Positions 1-5,649 of a DNA stretch of 11,232 nt are shown here, piece by piece (position 1 is the first letter of the stretch; each line of letters opens with the position of its first letter). Origin of the DNA: Bog-473 sp035947875. GTDB taxonomy: Bacteria; Actinomycetota; Acidimicrobiia; Acidimicrobiales; RAAP-2. The stretch lies in assembly GCA_035947875.1 (NCBI GenBank), contig DASZJQ010000048.1:1-11232 (forward strand). The letters run 5' to 3'. Below the pieces are notes generated by a model, which saw only the letters and a program-made list of their open reading frames with translations, had not been told where the DNA came from and made no database searches. A program made the position numbers and the translations under genes.

Positions 1-529
1 GATCACGTCGCTCCAGGCGGTCTACGTCCCGGCGGACGACTACACCGACCCGGCTCCGTTCACCACCTTCACCCACCTGGACGCCACCACCGAGCTCTCC
101 CGGCAGATCGCTGCGCTGGGCATCTACCCGGCGGTGGACCCACTGGCGTCGACCTCGAACATTCTCGCTCCCGAAATCGTGGGTGACCGTCACTACGCCG
201 TGGCCCGGCGGGTGCAAGAAGTGCTGCAGCGTTACAAGGAGCTGCAGGACATCATCGCCATTCTGGGCATGGACGAACTCTCCGAGGAGGACCGGGTCAC
301 GGTGACCCGGGCCCGCAAGATCCAGCGCTACCTGTCGCAACCCTTCTTCGTGGCCGAGGTGTTCACCGGCGTGCCCGGGATCTTCGTGCCGATTGACGAG
401 ACGGTGGAGTCCTTCGAAGCCCTGGTCAACGGTGATCTCGACAACATCCCCGAGCAGGCGTTCCTCAACGTCGGCGGGGTGGAGTCGGTGCTGGCCAAGG
501 CCAAGACGTTGCAGGACGAGGCGGGCTAG
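1..529 (+). CDS. atpD: F1F0 ATP synthase subunit beta, C-terminal part (5' end outside window)
   Basis: This is the last 175 residues of the catalytic beta subunit of the membrane ATP synthase; the reading frame is open from base 2 and ends at TAG 527-529. The visible protein begins with ITSLQAVYVPADDYTDPAP, the conserved segment after the nucleotide-binding core, and continues through HLDATTELSRQIA and GIYPAVDPL. The DELSEED lever motif, which contacts the gamma subunit during rotation, is encoded at 272-292, followed by ARKIQRYLSQPFFVAEVFTG. All of this matches the E. coli beta subunit almost without gaps. The Walker A and B motifs lie upstream of the window. The stop codon overlaps the GTG start of atpC by one base (TAGTG), so translation of the two is probably coupled. 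Identification is secure. Confidence 0.98.
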   Translation, partial: ITSLQAVYVPADDYTDPAPFTTFTHLDATTELSRQIAALGIYPAVDPLASTSNILAPEIVGDRHYAVARRVQEVLQRYKELQDIIAILGMDELSEEDRVTVTRARKIQRYLSQPFFVAEVFTGVPGIFVPIDETVESFEALVNGDLDNIPEQAFLNVGGVESVLAKAKTLQDEAG

Positions 530-1047
530 TGGCCGACGGCGTCTTCGGCGTGGAGGTCGTCACGCCCGAGCAGTCGCTCGTGGCCGGCGGTGCCACGGCC
601 ATCGTGCTGGCCACCTCCGAGGGTGCGCTTACCGTGCTCGACGGGCACACGCCCCTGGTGGGCGACGTGGTGCCGGGTCTGGTCACGGTGGAACAAGCCG
701 ACGGCACGAGCCAGCGCCTGGCGGTCCACGGAGGGTTTGTCCAGGTCGACACCAGCCCGGGCGCGGCCGAAGGCCTGGCCGAGGGGGACGGACCGTTGCC
801 CGGCCTCTCGACCAAGGTCACGGTGCTGGCCGGCGTCGCCGAACTGGCCACCGAGATCGACGTGCCCCGGGCCGAACAGGCCAAGGAGGCCGCAACCGCC
901 CGGGTGGCGGAACTGAGCTCCGGGCGGGGCGCATCCTCCGACACTCCCGAGGGTGCACCCGCACCCGACGCCGCGTTGGCCGACGCCGAAACGGCGCTGG
1001 GCCGGGCCGAGTTGCGACTCAGCGTGGCCTCCGGCTCCGTCGACTGA
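529..1047 (+). CDS. atpC: F1F0 ATP synthase epsilon subunit, with two insertions
   Basis: Epsilon is the small rotor and regulatory subunit of F1, damping ATP hydrolysis. The GTG start at 529 shares its G with the atpD stop. The 172-residue product has the usual N-terminal beta-sandwich (about residues 4-75, with DGHTPLVGDVVPG and LAVHGGFVQV as the conserved core). A two-helix C-terminal domain follows (EIDVPRAEQAKEAA... and DAETALGRAELRLSVA). Most family members are about 120-140 residues. The extra length sits in two places: a Gly/Pro/Ala-rich stretch at about 75-94 before the last strand, and an acidic Gly/Ser/Pro-rich linker at about 122-137 between the two helices. The operon appears to end here, since an unrelated gene with its own promoter follows 116 bases on. 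Family assignment is firm from context and sequence. Confidence 0.95.
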   Translation: MADGVFGVEVVTPEQSLVAGGATAIVLATSEGALTVLDGHTPLVGDVVPGLVTVEQADGTSQRLAVHGGFVQVDTSPGAAEGLAEGDGPLPGLSTKVTVLAGVAELATEIDVPRAEQAKEAATARVAELSSGRGASSDTPEGAPAPDAALADAETALGRAELRLSVASGSVD

Positions 1048-1061
1048 ACCTGGGCAGGACC

Positions 1062-1084
1062 GGGGCCGGAGTACCCGAGGCCCC
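1062..1084 (+). terminator. Possible hairpin terminator of the atp operon
   Basis: GGGGCC (1062-1067) and GGCCCC (1079-1084) form a perfect 6-bp GC stem with an 11-base loop, starting 15 bases after the atpC stop. There is no T-tract, so it would be a non-canonical terminator or a 3'-end stabiliser. The call rests on position and stem only. Confidence 0.35.
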
Positions 1085-1121
1085 CCACCCCGAACGGCGA
1101 GGTCGAGATCATCGACGCGCT

Positions 1122-1163
1122 CCGCGGTGGTGACCGCACACCGGGGGAATACCATTCTGAGCC
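1122..1163 (+). promoter_or_regulatory. Putative promoter and inverted repeat for the globin gene
   Basis: A TACCAT box (1150-1155, fitting TAnnnT) ends 8 bases before the globin ATG, placing the predicted transcription start within about 2 bases of the start codon, i.e. a nearly leaderless mRNA. No purine-rich Shine-Dalgarno site precedes the ATG. GGTGAC at 1129-1134 is a weak -35 candidate with a 15-bp spacer. It lies inside an inverted repeat, CGGTG (1125-1129) / CACCG (1139-1143), extendable with one mismatch to 1122-1146, which could be an operator. Confidence 0.35.
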
Positions 1164-1634
1164 ATGCAGACGGTCTACGAGGCCATCGGTCGTGACGACA
1201 AACTCTTAGGCTTGGCCAGAGCATGGCACGCCAGAGTGATGGTCGACGAAGTGGTGAGCCACGCCTTCAGCCACGGATTCCATCCAGAGCACACCGAGCG
1301 ACTCGCTGCCTATTGGGCGGAAGCGCTCGGCGGTCCCGCACGGTATTCGAACCTGAACGGGAATGAGAGCACCGTCGTCCGGATGCACAGCGGCAACGGG
1401 CCGCACGAGGAAATGGACCGACGGGCGATTGCCTGTTTCGATCAGGCCCTGGTGGACGTAGGTCTCGCAGACGATGACTCGCTCAGGCAGGTCTTGCACA
1501 ACTACTTCGAGTGGGCAACCACGACCACAATGTCCCGCTACCACCGATCCGAAGAGGACGTGCCGGATGGACTCAGTATCCCGCACTGGTCGTGGGACGG
1601 ACTCGTTCCTGGAACCGGTCCTGACGAGATCTGA
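1164..1634 (+). CDS. Truncated hemoglobin, group II-like
   Basis: This 156-residue heme protein is of the truncated globin family, probably of group II, whose members bind O2, NO or peroxide-type ligands in the cytoplasm. The conserved N-terminal YEAIG is followed by AWHARVMVDEVVSHAFSHGF (B/C helices), HPEHTERLAAYWAEALGGP (E region, with H43 as a distal-side candidate) and VVRMHSGNG, where H75 is the expected proximal heme ligand. NYFEW places a Trp (W117) in the G helix, as is usual for group II. The tail through HWSWDGL is longer than in minimal 120-130-residue truncated globins but resembles a subfamily common in actinomycetes. The ATG at 1164 fits the family start and the promoter spacing. 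The gene stands alone, convergent with the ArsR cluster. It contains a TTA leucine codon at 1206-1208, rare in such a GC-rich genome. The physiological ligand is unknown. Confidence 0.88.
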   Translation: MQTVYEAIGRDDKLLGLARAWHARVMVDEVVSHAFSHGFHPEHTERLAAYWAEALGGPARYSNLNGNESTVVRMHSGNGPHEEMDRRAIACFDQALVDVGLADDDSLRQVLHNYFEWATTTTMSRYHRSEEDVPDGLSIPHWSWDGLVPGTGPDEI

Positions 1635-1717
1635 TCTGGTATCCCAGGTGGGGCGAGACGTACCGCGCCCGGCGAACCGGGGCGTGGATCATGTGAGATT
1701 GAGTGGCAGTTGCCGAG

Positions 1718-1750
1718 GGCCGACCGAGGTCGGCCACTGCTGGACAGCAG
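1718..1750. terminator. Tandem hairpins between convergent genes (likely bidirectional terminator)
   Basis: In the 155-base gap between the convergent globin and DUF899 genes, GGCCGAC (1718-1724) and GTCGGCC (1729-1735) form a perfect 7-bp stem with a CGAG tetraloop. It is followed at once by CTGCT/AGCAG (1737-1750) with a GGAC loop. An alternative outer pairing, AGTGGC (1702-1707) with GCCACT (1733-1738), competes with both. No T-tract is present on either strand. Location between converging 3' ends supports transcription termination in both directions. Confidence 0.5.
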
Positions 1751-1789
1751 TCACCCGTGGTGGCACGTTCGGCCCGGCGCCGGTCGGGG

Positions 1790-2557
1790 TCATTGGCCGT
1801 CGTACTCGTCGTGGCGGCGCCACCAGAAGCCGTTCTCGTTGCGACCGAGTGGGGCGCGGTCGAGCCACTGGTACATGCCCCAGAGGCCGTCCAGGCCACG
1901 CGCGTAGGCCGAGTAGGTGTGGTACACGACGCCATCCTCGAGCACGAATGCACTGACCCCAGGCCCTTCTCCCCTGTAGGTCTGCCAGTCCGTGCCCACC
2001 TTGCTCGACGCGAACTCGTCGAGCCCGGCGCTGTCCTCGCCGGCCGGCGGCCGAAAGTCCGAGGTGTGGAAGTTGTACTCGACGGCTCCCGACTCCCATT
2101 GCTCCTTGGTGATCCCCGCCTGGAAGTCGTAGTTGAAGTCGCTGTCGAACGACGACGCCCACGGGAAGCTCCAGCCCATTCGCCGCTTGTACGCCTGCAG
2201 TTTCGCCAGTGGAGCCCGCGACACCGCGCCCAGCGTGACGTCGTGACTCGCGAGATGGGCCACGGAGCCGTCGAAGCCGTCCGCGATCGCCGAGCAGGAG
2301 GGGCACCCTGCCGTGTAGTCCGGCCCGAACATGAAGTGATAGATGAGGAGCTGCGAGCGTCCCGCGAAGAGATCGGCCAGGGAGGCCGTGCCCTCGTCGG
2401 TGTCGAAGCGGTACTCCTTGTCGATTCGAACCCAGGGCAGCTCCTGGCGCTGCCGCGCCAGTTCGTCGCTACGGCGGGTCAGCGCCTTTTCGGCCTCGAG
2501 CAGCTCCAGCCGGGCTGCGAGCCACTCTTCCCGTGTTGCGGTCTTGTGTTCGCTCAT
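1790..2557 (-). CDS. DUF899 family thioredoxin-like protein
   Basis: This 255-residue cytoplasmic protein belongs to the DUF899 family, which is predicted to have a thioredoxin-like fold and has no established reaction. Recognisable blocks are an N-terminal helical, charged segment (about 1-40), then LLIYHFMFGPDYTAGCPSCSA (about 70-90), which carries a CPSC motif (C85, C88) at the position expected for a thioredoxin-type active site. SRAPLAKLQAYKRRMGW and SDFNYDF (central) follow, with GLWGMYQWLDRAPLGR near the end. Length is typical for the family. The start is ATG at 2557, with a strong Shine-Dalgarno (GAGGAGAG) 5-7 bases upstream. It lies 73 bases downstream of the DUF2182 gene on the same strand and probably ends that operon, although the gap could hold a secondary promoter. 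A redox or detoxification role is inference from the CxxC motif. Confidence 0.85.
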   Translation of the reverse strand: MSEHKTATREEWLAARLELLEAEKALTRRSDELARQRQELPWVRIDKEYRFDTDEGTASLADLFAGRSQLLIYHFMFGPDYTAGCPSCSAIADGFDGSVAHLASHDVTLGAVSRAPLAKLQAYKRRMGWSFPWASSFDSDFNYDFQAGITKEQWESGAVEYNFHTSDFRPPAGEDSAGLDEFASSKVGTDWQTYRGEGPGVSAFVLEDGVVYHTYSAYARGLDGLWGMYQWLDRAPLGRNENGFWWRRHDEYDGQ

Positions 2558-2580
2558 TGTTTCTCTCCTCTTCGTCGTGG

Positions 2581-2598
2581 CAACTGCGTTGTGACAAC
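2581..2598. promoter_or_regulatory. Palindromic element upstream of the DUF899 gene
   Basis: CAAC-tgc-GTTG-tga-CAAC gives two overlapping inverted repeats at 7-bp phasing. The second, GTTGTGACAAC (2588-2598), is a perfect 11-base palindrome with a central G. It lies 24-41 bases upstream of the DUF899 start and next to a GATAGT sequence (minus strand, just upstream) that could act as a -10 box. It may be an operator for a secondary promoter within the operon. Function is not established. Confidence 0.3.
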
Positions 2599-2630
2599 TA
2601 TCTGGCGTGGTCCGCGCCTCCGATGGCGCC

Positions 2631-3395
2631 TCACATTGGTGGCAAGAGTCCGGGCACCGACGACGGCGCGATGACGATCAGGATGCCAAGTCCGACGATC
2701 GCCAGCCCCAACGGCACGTCGATGGCGGCCTTCGGGGGCAGAATCTTCTGGGCGAGGGCGACGACGGCAATCACTACCATCCAGGTGACGCTCATGACGC
2801 TCAGCGCCACCAGCAGCAACATCAGTCCGATGCTCGAACCGACGCAGCACAGCCCGAACTCGAAACCAGATCCGACGCTCTCGCGGCAGCGCCGGCGGAA
2901 GCGCCGCTTGAGCGGTGTGAGCTCGTAGACGCCGGCGGCGATCGCCACCGCGCCCGCCACCGACGACCCGTGCGGGCGGTACACCGCGTACACGGCGAGG
3001 CCCACGAGGGTCCAGACCCCGAGGTACGACCCGACGAACAACGGCACGGCGCGCACTCGACCGCTGGCCTGCGCGCGTCGCAGAACCGCCGGAGCGGCGC
3101 CGGGCAGCATCATGGCCGCCATCATCCAGACCCACAGGGCGACAAAGAACGCGAACGAACCGAGCCGGGTCGCCACGCCCATGTCCATCCCGTTCATCTG
3201 CCGGATCGCGACGACCCAGGATGCGGCGGCGAGTCCGAGCGTCGCCGTCAGCGCGGCCGCCGTCGCGGCTGTCCTCGCACTCGTCAGGCCGCCGGAGCGG
3301 AAGGTCGGCGTGGCGAACGGGCGCCCGAGCGCCGTGGCCGCACCGTTGCACCAGCTCTCGGCCAAGGACTCTGGCCGGGATTCTGGGACTGACAT
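2631..3395 (-). CDS. DUF2182 family integral membrane protein (predicted metal-binding)
   Basis: This 254-residue polytopic membrane protein belongs to the DUF2182 family, annotated as predicted metal-binding membrane proteins. Hydrophobic segments fall at about residues 42-64, 77-98, 115-139, 144-158, 180-205 and 226-248. Family hallmarks are MNGMDMG (67-73), the Met-rich WVWMMAAMMLPGAAP (88-102), YELTPLKRRFRRRCRES (147-163) and GLCCVGSSIGLM (171-182), the last with a Cys pair at 173-174. Methionines and cysteines in these segments are plausible soft-metal ligands; the metal and reaction are unknown. The start chosen is ATG at 3395, because GAGAGG precedes it at suitable spacing and it follows the stop of the SRPBCC gene by 16 bases. 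A longer frame up to 3566 would run back through that gene and is unlikely. It is part of the arsR operon. Confidence 0.82.
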   Translation of the reverse strand: MSVPESRPESLAESWCNGAATALGRPFATPTFRSGGLTSARTAATAAALTATLGLAAASWVVAIRQMNGMDMGVATRLGSFAFFVALWVWMMAAMMLPGAAPAVLRRAQASGRVRAVPLFVGSYLGVWTLVGLAVYAVYRPHGSSVAGAVAIAAGVYELTPLKRRFRRRCRESVGSGFEFGLCCVGSSIGLMLLLVALSVMSVTWMVVIAVVALAQKILPPKAAIDVPLGLAIVGLGILIVIAPSSVPGLLPPM

Positions 3396-3411
3396 TCGTC
3401 CGGTCCTCTCG

Positions 3412-3849
3412 TCAGCCTGCGGGCGGGGCGACGTCGGGACCGGGGTCGTCCCCACCGACAACTGCGGCCAGGCGTTCGAGATAGTGGCCCCAGCCGCTCG
3501 TGTGGTCGGACACCGCGTCGTCGGGCAGCCCGCTGTGCACGAGGCGAACACGCGTCTTGTCGCCATCGGGGATCAAGGTGATCGCGACCTGCGTGGAGCG
3601 GGCCGGGATCGGGTGGCCCGGCTCGTCCCACCCGAACGTGAAGACGACTCGCTCGTTTGGAACGACCTCGACGAACTCGCCCGCCGAAGGGTGTCGACCT
3701 TGGACCAGGACTCGATGGGTGCCCCCGACCCGGGCGTCAAGCTCGGCCTCGGTGCCCATCCAGCGCACGTGCAGCTCGGGATCGACCAGGAACGGGAAGA
3801 TGGTCGCCGGGCTGGCGACGATCACGACCTCTTGGGTCAACTCAGCCAT
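3412..3849 (-). CDS. SRPBCC / AHSA1-like domain protein
   Basis: This 145-residue single-domain protein has the START-like SRPBCC fold, nearest in style to the AHSA1 (Hsp90 activator C-terminal-like) group that binds hydrophobic small molecules. Diagnostic stretches are the opening strand VVIVASPATIFPFLVDPELHVRWMG, then DARVGGTHRVLV, GEFVEVVPNERVVFTFGWDE, STQVAITLIPDGDKTRVRLVHSGLP and the closing helix GWGHYLERLAAVV. ATG at 3849 is preferred: AAAGGAA lies 6 bases upstream, and the start overlaps the end of arsR by 8 bases (ATGGCTGA), giving tight translational coupling. A reading frame extending further upstream is only arsR read out of frame. ArsR regulators paired with SRPBCC proteins are a recurrent bacterial arrangement. 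The ligand is unknown; it may assist the regulator or modify its effector, which is inference. Confidence 0.87.
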   Translation of the reverse strand: MAELTQEVVIVASPATIFPFLVDPELHVRWMGTEAELDARVGGTHRVLVQGRHPSAGEFVEVVPNERVVFTFGWDEPGHPIPARSTQVAITLIPDGDKTRVRLVHSGLPDDAVSDHTSGWGHYLERLAAVVGGDDPGPDVAPPAG

Positions 3850-4228
3850 GTGTGGTTCCTTTCTCTTGTTGGACTCTCGTTGTTGTCTCTTGCGAGCTCT
3901 CTTTGGTGTCCTGCGCCTCGTACGACGCCTGTTCGGTGGCTTCGGCCAGGTCCCGCAGGCGATCGAGGCTCTCGGTCCAGTAGCCGTCGAGGAACGTACG
4001 GAGCCTGGCCATCTCGGCGTGGTTGGTCCGGTAGAGCCGCCGGGTGCCATCGCGTCTCTCGACGATCAGTTCCGCCCCCCGAAGCACGCCAAGGTGTTGG
4101 GACACCGCGGACCTGGTGATGTCCTCGAATCGGGCGGCGATGTGGGATGCGGACATCTCCACGGACCAGACCATGCGGAGGATCTCCCGGCGCCGGGGCT
4201 CGGCCAAGGCTCTGAAGGCAATGTCCAC
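3842..4228 (-). CDS. ArsR-family winged-helix transcriptional regulator
   Basis: This 128-residue DNA-binding repressor-type protein is the first gene of the minus-strand operon. FRALAEPRRREILRMV (5-20) is the classic ArsR N-terminal helix. ASHIAARFEDITRSAVSQHLGVLRGAELI (27-55) holds the helix-turn-helix, with SAVSQHLGVL as recognition helix, and VERRDGTRRLYR (56-67) is the beta-wing. The C-terminal region (about 70-128) is helical and polar. It contains no cysteine at all and lacks the CxC-type metal site of ArsR/SmtB metal sensors, so it probably responds to something other than thiol-bound metals. The start is GTG at 4228 (family-typical N-terminus), with no Shine-Dalgarno; the promoter places transcription initiation at or next to this codon. 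Autoregulation is likely because an operator-like palindrome sits between its -35 and -10 boxes. Confidence 0.9.
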   Translation of the reverse strand: MDIAFRALAEPRRREILRMVWSVEMSASHIAARFEDITRSAVSQHLGVLRGAELIVERRDGTRRLYRTNHAEMARLRTFLDGYWTESLDRLRDLAEATEQASYEAQDTKESSQETTTRVQQEKGTTHG

Positions 4229-4265
4229 TCCGTTAAGTGTAAGCGATTGCTTTCGTAAGTGTCAA
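4229..4265 (-). promoter_or_regulatory. Promoter and operator of the arsR operon (leaderless)
   Basis: On the minus strand TTGACA (4265-4260, perfect -35 consensus) is separated by 18 bp from TACACT (4241-4236, near-consensus -10). The predicted start of transcription is 4229, one base before the GTG of arsR, so the mRNA would be leaderless. Between the two boxes lies the inverted repeat AAGC-gatt-GCTT (4241-4252, plus strand). The 7-mer TAAGTGT occurs at 4234-4240 and again at 4256-4262, 22 bp apart, on the same face of the helix and overlapping both promoter boxes. This is a strong candidate for autorepression by ArsR. Confidence 0.65.
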
Positions 4266-4418
4266 CTGTCATTCAGCGGACAGCGGCAGCAGTCCGCCAT
4301 CCTGGGGCCGGTCCGAGTCGTCCCGGTGGCCGACGAGTGGTGCCCTCGGCTGCTCTCCTTTCGAAGGGGACCGGGACTTCCGGGCGTCAAGTGAGGGAGC
4401 GTTGCCAGTAGCCCGCAG

Positions 4419-4437
4419 GCCCTCGGATCGGGAGGGC
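4419..4437 (-). terminator. Hairpin downstream of glpX
   Basis: GCCCTC (4419-4424) and GAGGGC (4432-4437) form a perfect 6-bp stem with a 7-base loop, about 145 bases past the glpX stop codon in the direction of glpX transcription. There is no T-tract, so a terminator role is tentative. Confidence 0.25.
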
Positions 4438-4460
4438 GAGCCCGATCACATCACGCCGCA

Positions 4461-4499
4461 CAAGCGCGCCCAGCGCGCCCAGCGCGGTCAGCGCTTGGG
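4461..4499. repeat. Short tandem repeat (9-bp unit, about four copies) within an inverted repeat
   Basis: Two identical copies of GCGCGCCCA (4464-4472, 4473-4481) are followed by degenerate copies GCGCGGTCA (4482-4490) and GCGCTTGGG (4491-4499). The block is bounded by CAAGCGC (4461-4467) and its exact inverse GCGCTTG (4491-4497), so it can fold into a long GC-rich hairpin about 86 bases beyond the glpX stop. It could mark the transcript end or be a replication-slippage product. Confidence 0.6.
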
Positions 4500-4582
4500 C
4501 TGCGGTCTCTTCGGCGCTCGACTTGTGCGGCACCGCTACGGCGACCCCGGCGCGTGGCGCTTGGGCTCAGTCGGTCTCGGAC

Positions 4583-5578
4583 TCAGTCGAAGGAAACCGA
4601 GCTGAATTCGGACAGCTTGGCCAGGGCGTGGCTGGCATCGATCTTGCGCAGGGTGCCGGACTTCGAACGCATGACCAGCGACTGGGTCGTGGCGCCGAAC
4701 TCGTGGTACTGCACACCGCGGAGGAGCTCGCCGTCGGTGATCCCGGTGGCGGCGAAGAAGCAGTTGTTGCCCTGGACCAGATCGTCGGTCATCAAGACGG
4801 CCTCGAGGTCATAGCCGGCGTCGATGGCGGCGGTTCGCTCGTCGTCGTTGCGGGGATAGAGCCGTCCCTGGATCTCCCCGCCCATGCACTTGAGGGCGGC
4901 CGCCGCCAGGACACCTTCGGGAGTGCCGCCAATACCGAAGAGGATGTCGGTGCCGGCGCCCGGCCACCCGGTGGCGATGGCGCCGGCCACGTCCCCGTCG
5001 GTGATGAGCCGGATGCGGGCACCGGTGGCCCGCACCTCCGAGATGAGCGCGTCATGCCGAGGGCGATCGAGGATCACGGCGGTCAGGTCCCGCACCGGAC
5101 GACCGAGCGCGTCGGCGAGCGAGTGGAGGTTCTCGCTGGGCGTGCGGCGGATGTCGCACGCTCCCTTGGCCCGGGGTCCGACGGCGAGCTTCTCCATGTA
5201 GACGCAGGGCCCGGGGTCGAACATCGTTCCCCGCTCGGAGACGGCGATGACGGCCAGGGCGCCGCCGCGGCCAAGTGCGGTCGGGGTGGTCCCGTCGATG
5301 GGGTCGACGGCGATGTCGGTCATCGGGGGTGTGCCGTCCCCGATCTTCTCGCCGTTGAACAGCATGGGGGCGTTGTCCTTCTCGCCTTCGCCGATCACGA
5401 CGATCCCGTCCATTTGGACCGAGGACAGCACGATCCGCATGGCCTCGACGGCCGCCCCGTCGGCGCCCAGCTTGTCGCCCCGACCCATCCAACGGCTGGC
5501 CGCCATGGCTGCCGCCTCGGTGGTCCGTACCAGCTCCATGGCCAAGTTGCGGTCGGGTGCCTGGGGAAGGGTCGCCAC
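4583..5578 (-). CDS. glpX: Fructose-1,6-bisphosphatase, class II (GlpX)
   Basis: This cytoplasmic enzyme hydrolyses fructose 1,6-bisphosphate to fructose 6-phosphate in gluconeogenesis; actinobacteria generally rely on the GlpX type rather than class I FBPase. The 331-residue product has the family length and the metal-site motifs of this phosphatase superfamily: GDKLGADGAA (34-43), GEGEKD (63-68), DPIDGT (92-97, carrying two metal-binding aspartates) and GIGGTPEGVLAAAALK (215-230, with E221 matching the catalytic glutamate of E. coli GlpX). YPRNDDER and the C-terminal HEFGATTQSLVMRSKSGT are also conserved. The start is GTG at 5578. There is no Shine-Dalgarno, and a TAGGGT box ends 6 bases upstream, suggesting a leaderless transcript. 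The gene is divergent from murA with a 71-base shared intergenic region. Identification is firm. Confidence 0.96.
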   Translation of the reverse strand: MATLPQAPDRNLAMELVRTTEAAAMAASRWMGRGDKLGADGAAVEAMRIVLSSVQMDGIVVIGEGEKDNAPMLFNGEKIGDGTPPMTDIAVDPIDGTTPTALGRGGALAVIAVSERGTMFDPGPCVYMEKLAVGPRAKGACDIRRTPSENLHSLADALGRPVRDLTAVILDRPRHDALISEVRATGARIRLITDGDVAGAIATGWPGAGTDILFGIGGTPEGVLAAAALKCMGGEIQGRLYPRNDDERTAAIDAGYDLEAVLMTDDLVQGNNCFFAATGITDGELLRGVQYHEFGATTQSLVMRSKSGTLRKIDASHALAKLSEFSSVSFD

Positions 5579-5613
5579 GGTACGACCCTAGTTGGTCGTC
5601 CGGCGTCAAAGCC
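5579..5613 (-). promoter_or_regulatory. Putative leaderless promoter of glpX with an overlapping inverted repeat
   Basis: On the minus strand TAGGGT (5590-5585) lies exactly 6 bases upstream of the GTG start, so transcription would begin at the start codon itself. TTGACG (5609-5604) is a -35 look-alike, but the 13-bp spacing is too short for a standard promoter. ACGACC (5582-5587) and GGTCGT (5594-5599) form a perfect inverted repeat with a 6-base spacer covering the -10 box, a candidate operator. Confidence 0.4.
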
Positions 5614-5636
5614 CCGGCCCAACCCCCGCCAGCGGC

Positions 5637-5649
5637 GATACTTGGGGCC
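5637..5649 (+). promoter_or_regulatory. Putative -10 element of murA
   Basis: GATACT (5637-5642, one mismatch from TATACT) ends 7 bases before the GTG at 5650, again placing the predicted transcript start within a base or so of the start codon. No convincing -35 box or Shine-Dalgarno is visible. Confidence 0.3.

Larger units (their letters stand above)
4266..4582. other. Non-coding stretch between the arsR promoter and the glpX 3' end
   Basis: About 320 bases in which I find no convincing gene: short frames present have no homology I recognise and no ribosome site. It holds several inverted repeats, among them GCGGAC/GTCCGC (4276-4281 / 4292-4297), GCCCTC/GAGGGC (4419-4424 / 4432-4437) and CAAGCGC/GCGCTTG around a tandem repeat (4461-4497). 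The two nearer the glpX end may act as its 3' boundary. No tRNA or known riboswitch pattern was seen. Confidence 0.6.

Noticed and set aside
1048..1209. Open frame continuing in phase past the atpC stop, with a coding-like stretch (GEVEIIDALRGG)
   Set aside because: atpC ends naturally after its second C-terminal helix, the continuation has no start codon or family match, and it runs out of frame into the globin. It could be a decayed gene end, but the support is too thin.
1703..2674. Long plus-strand open frame (323 codons) antisense to the DUF899 gene
   Set aside because: It mirrors the codon structure of a clearly recognisable gene on the other strand; its product is low-complexity Arg/Val/Glu-rich with no known motif. 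Long antisense frames are expected at this GC content.
3396..3566. Upstream extension of the DUF2182 gene to 3566
   Set aside because: It would overlap the SRPBCC gene almost halfway, adds a non-conserved low-complexity N-terminus, and ignores the well-placed Shine-Dalgarno before 3395.
4402..4605. 67-codon plus-strand frame in the gap after glpX
   Set aside because: It has no ribosome site, a TTG start, and its repetitive AQR/GQR content comes from the 9-bp tandem repeat.
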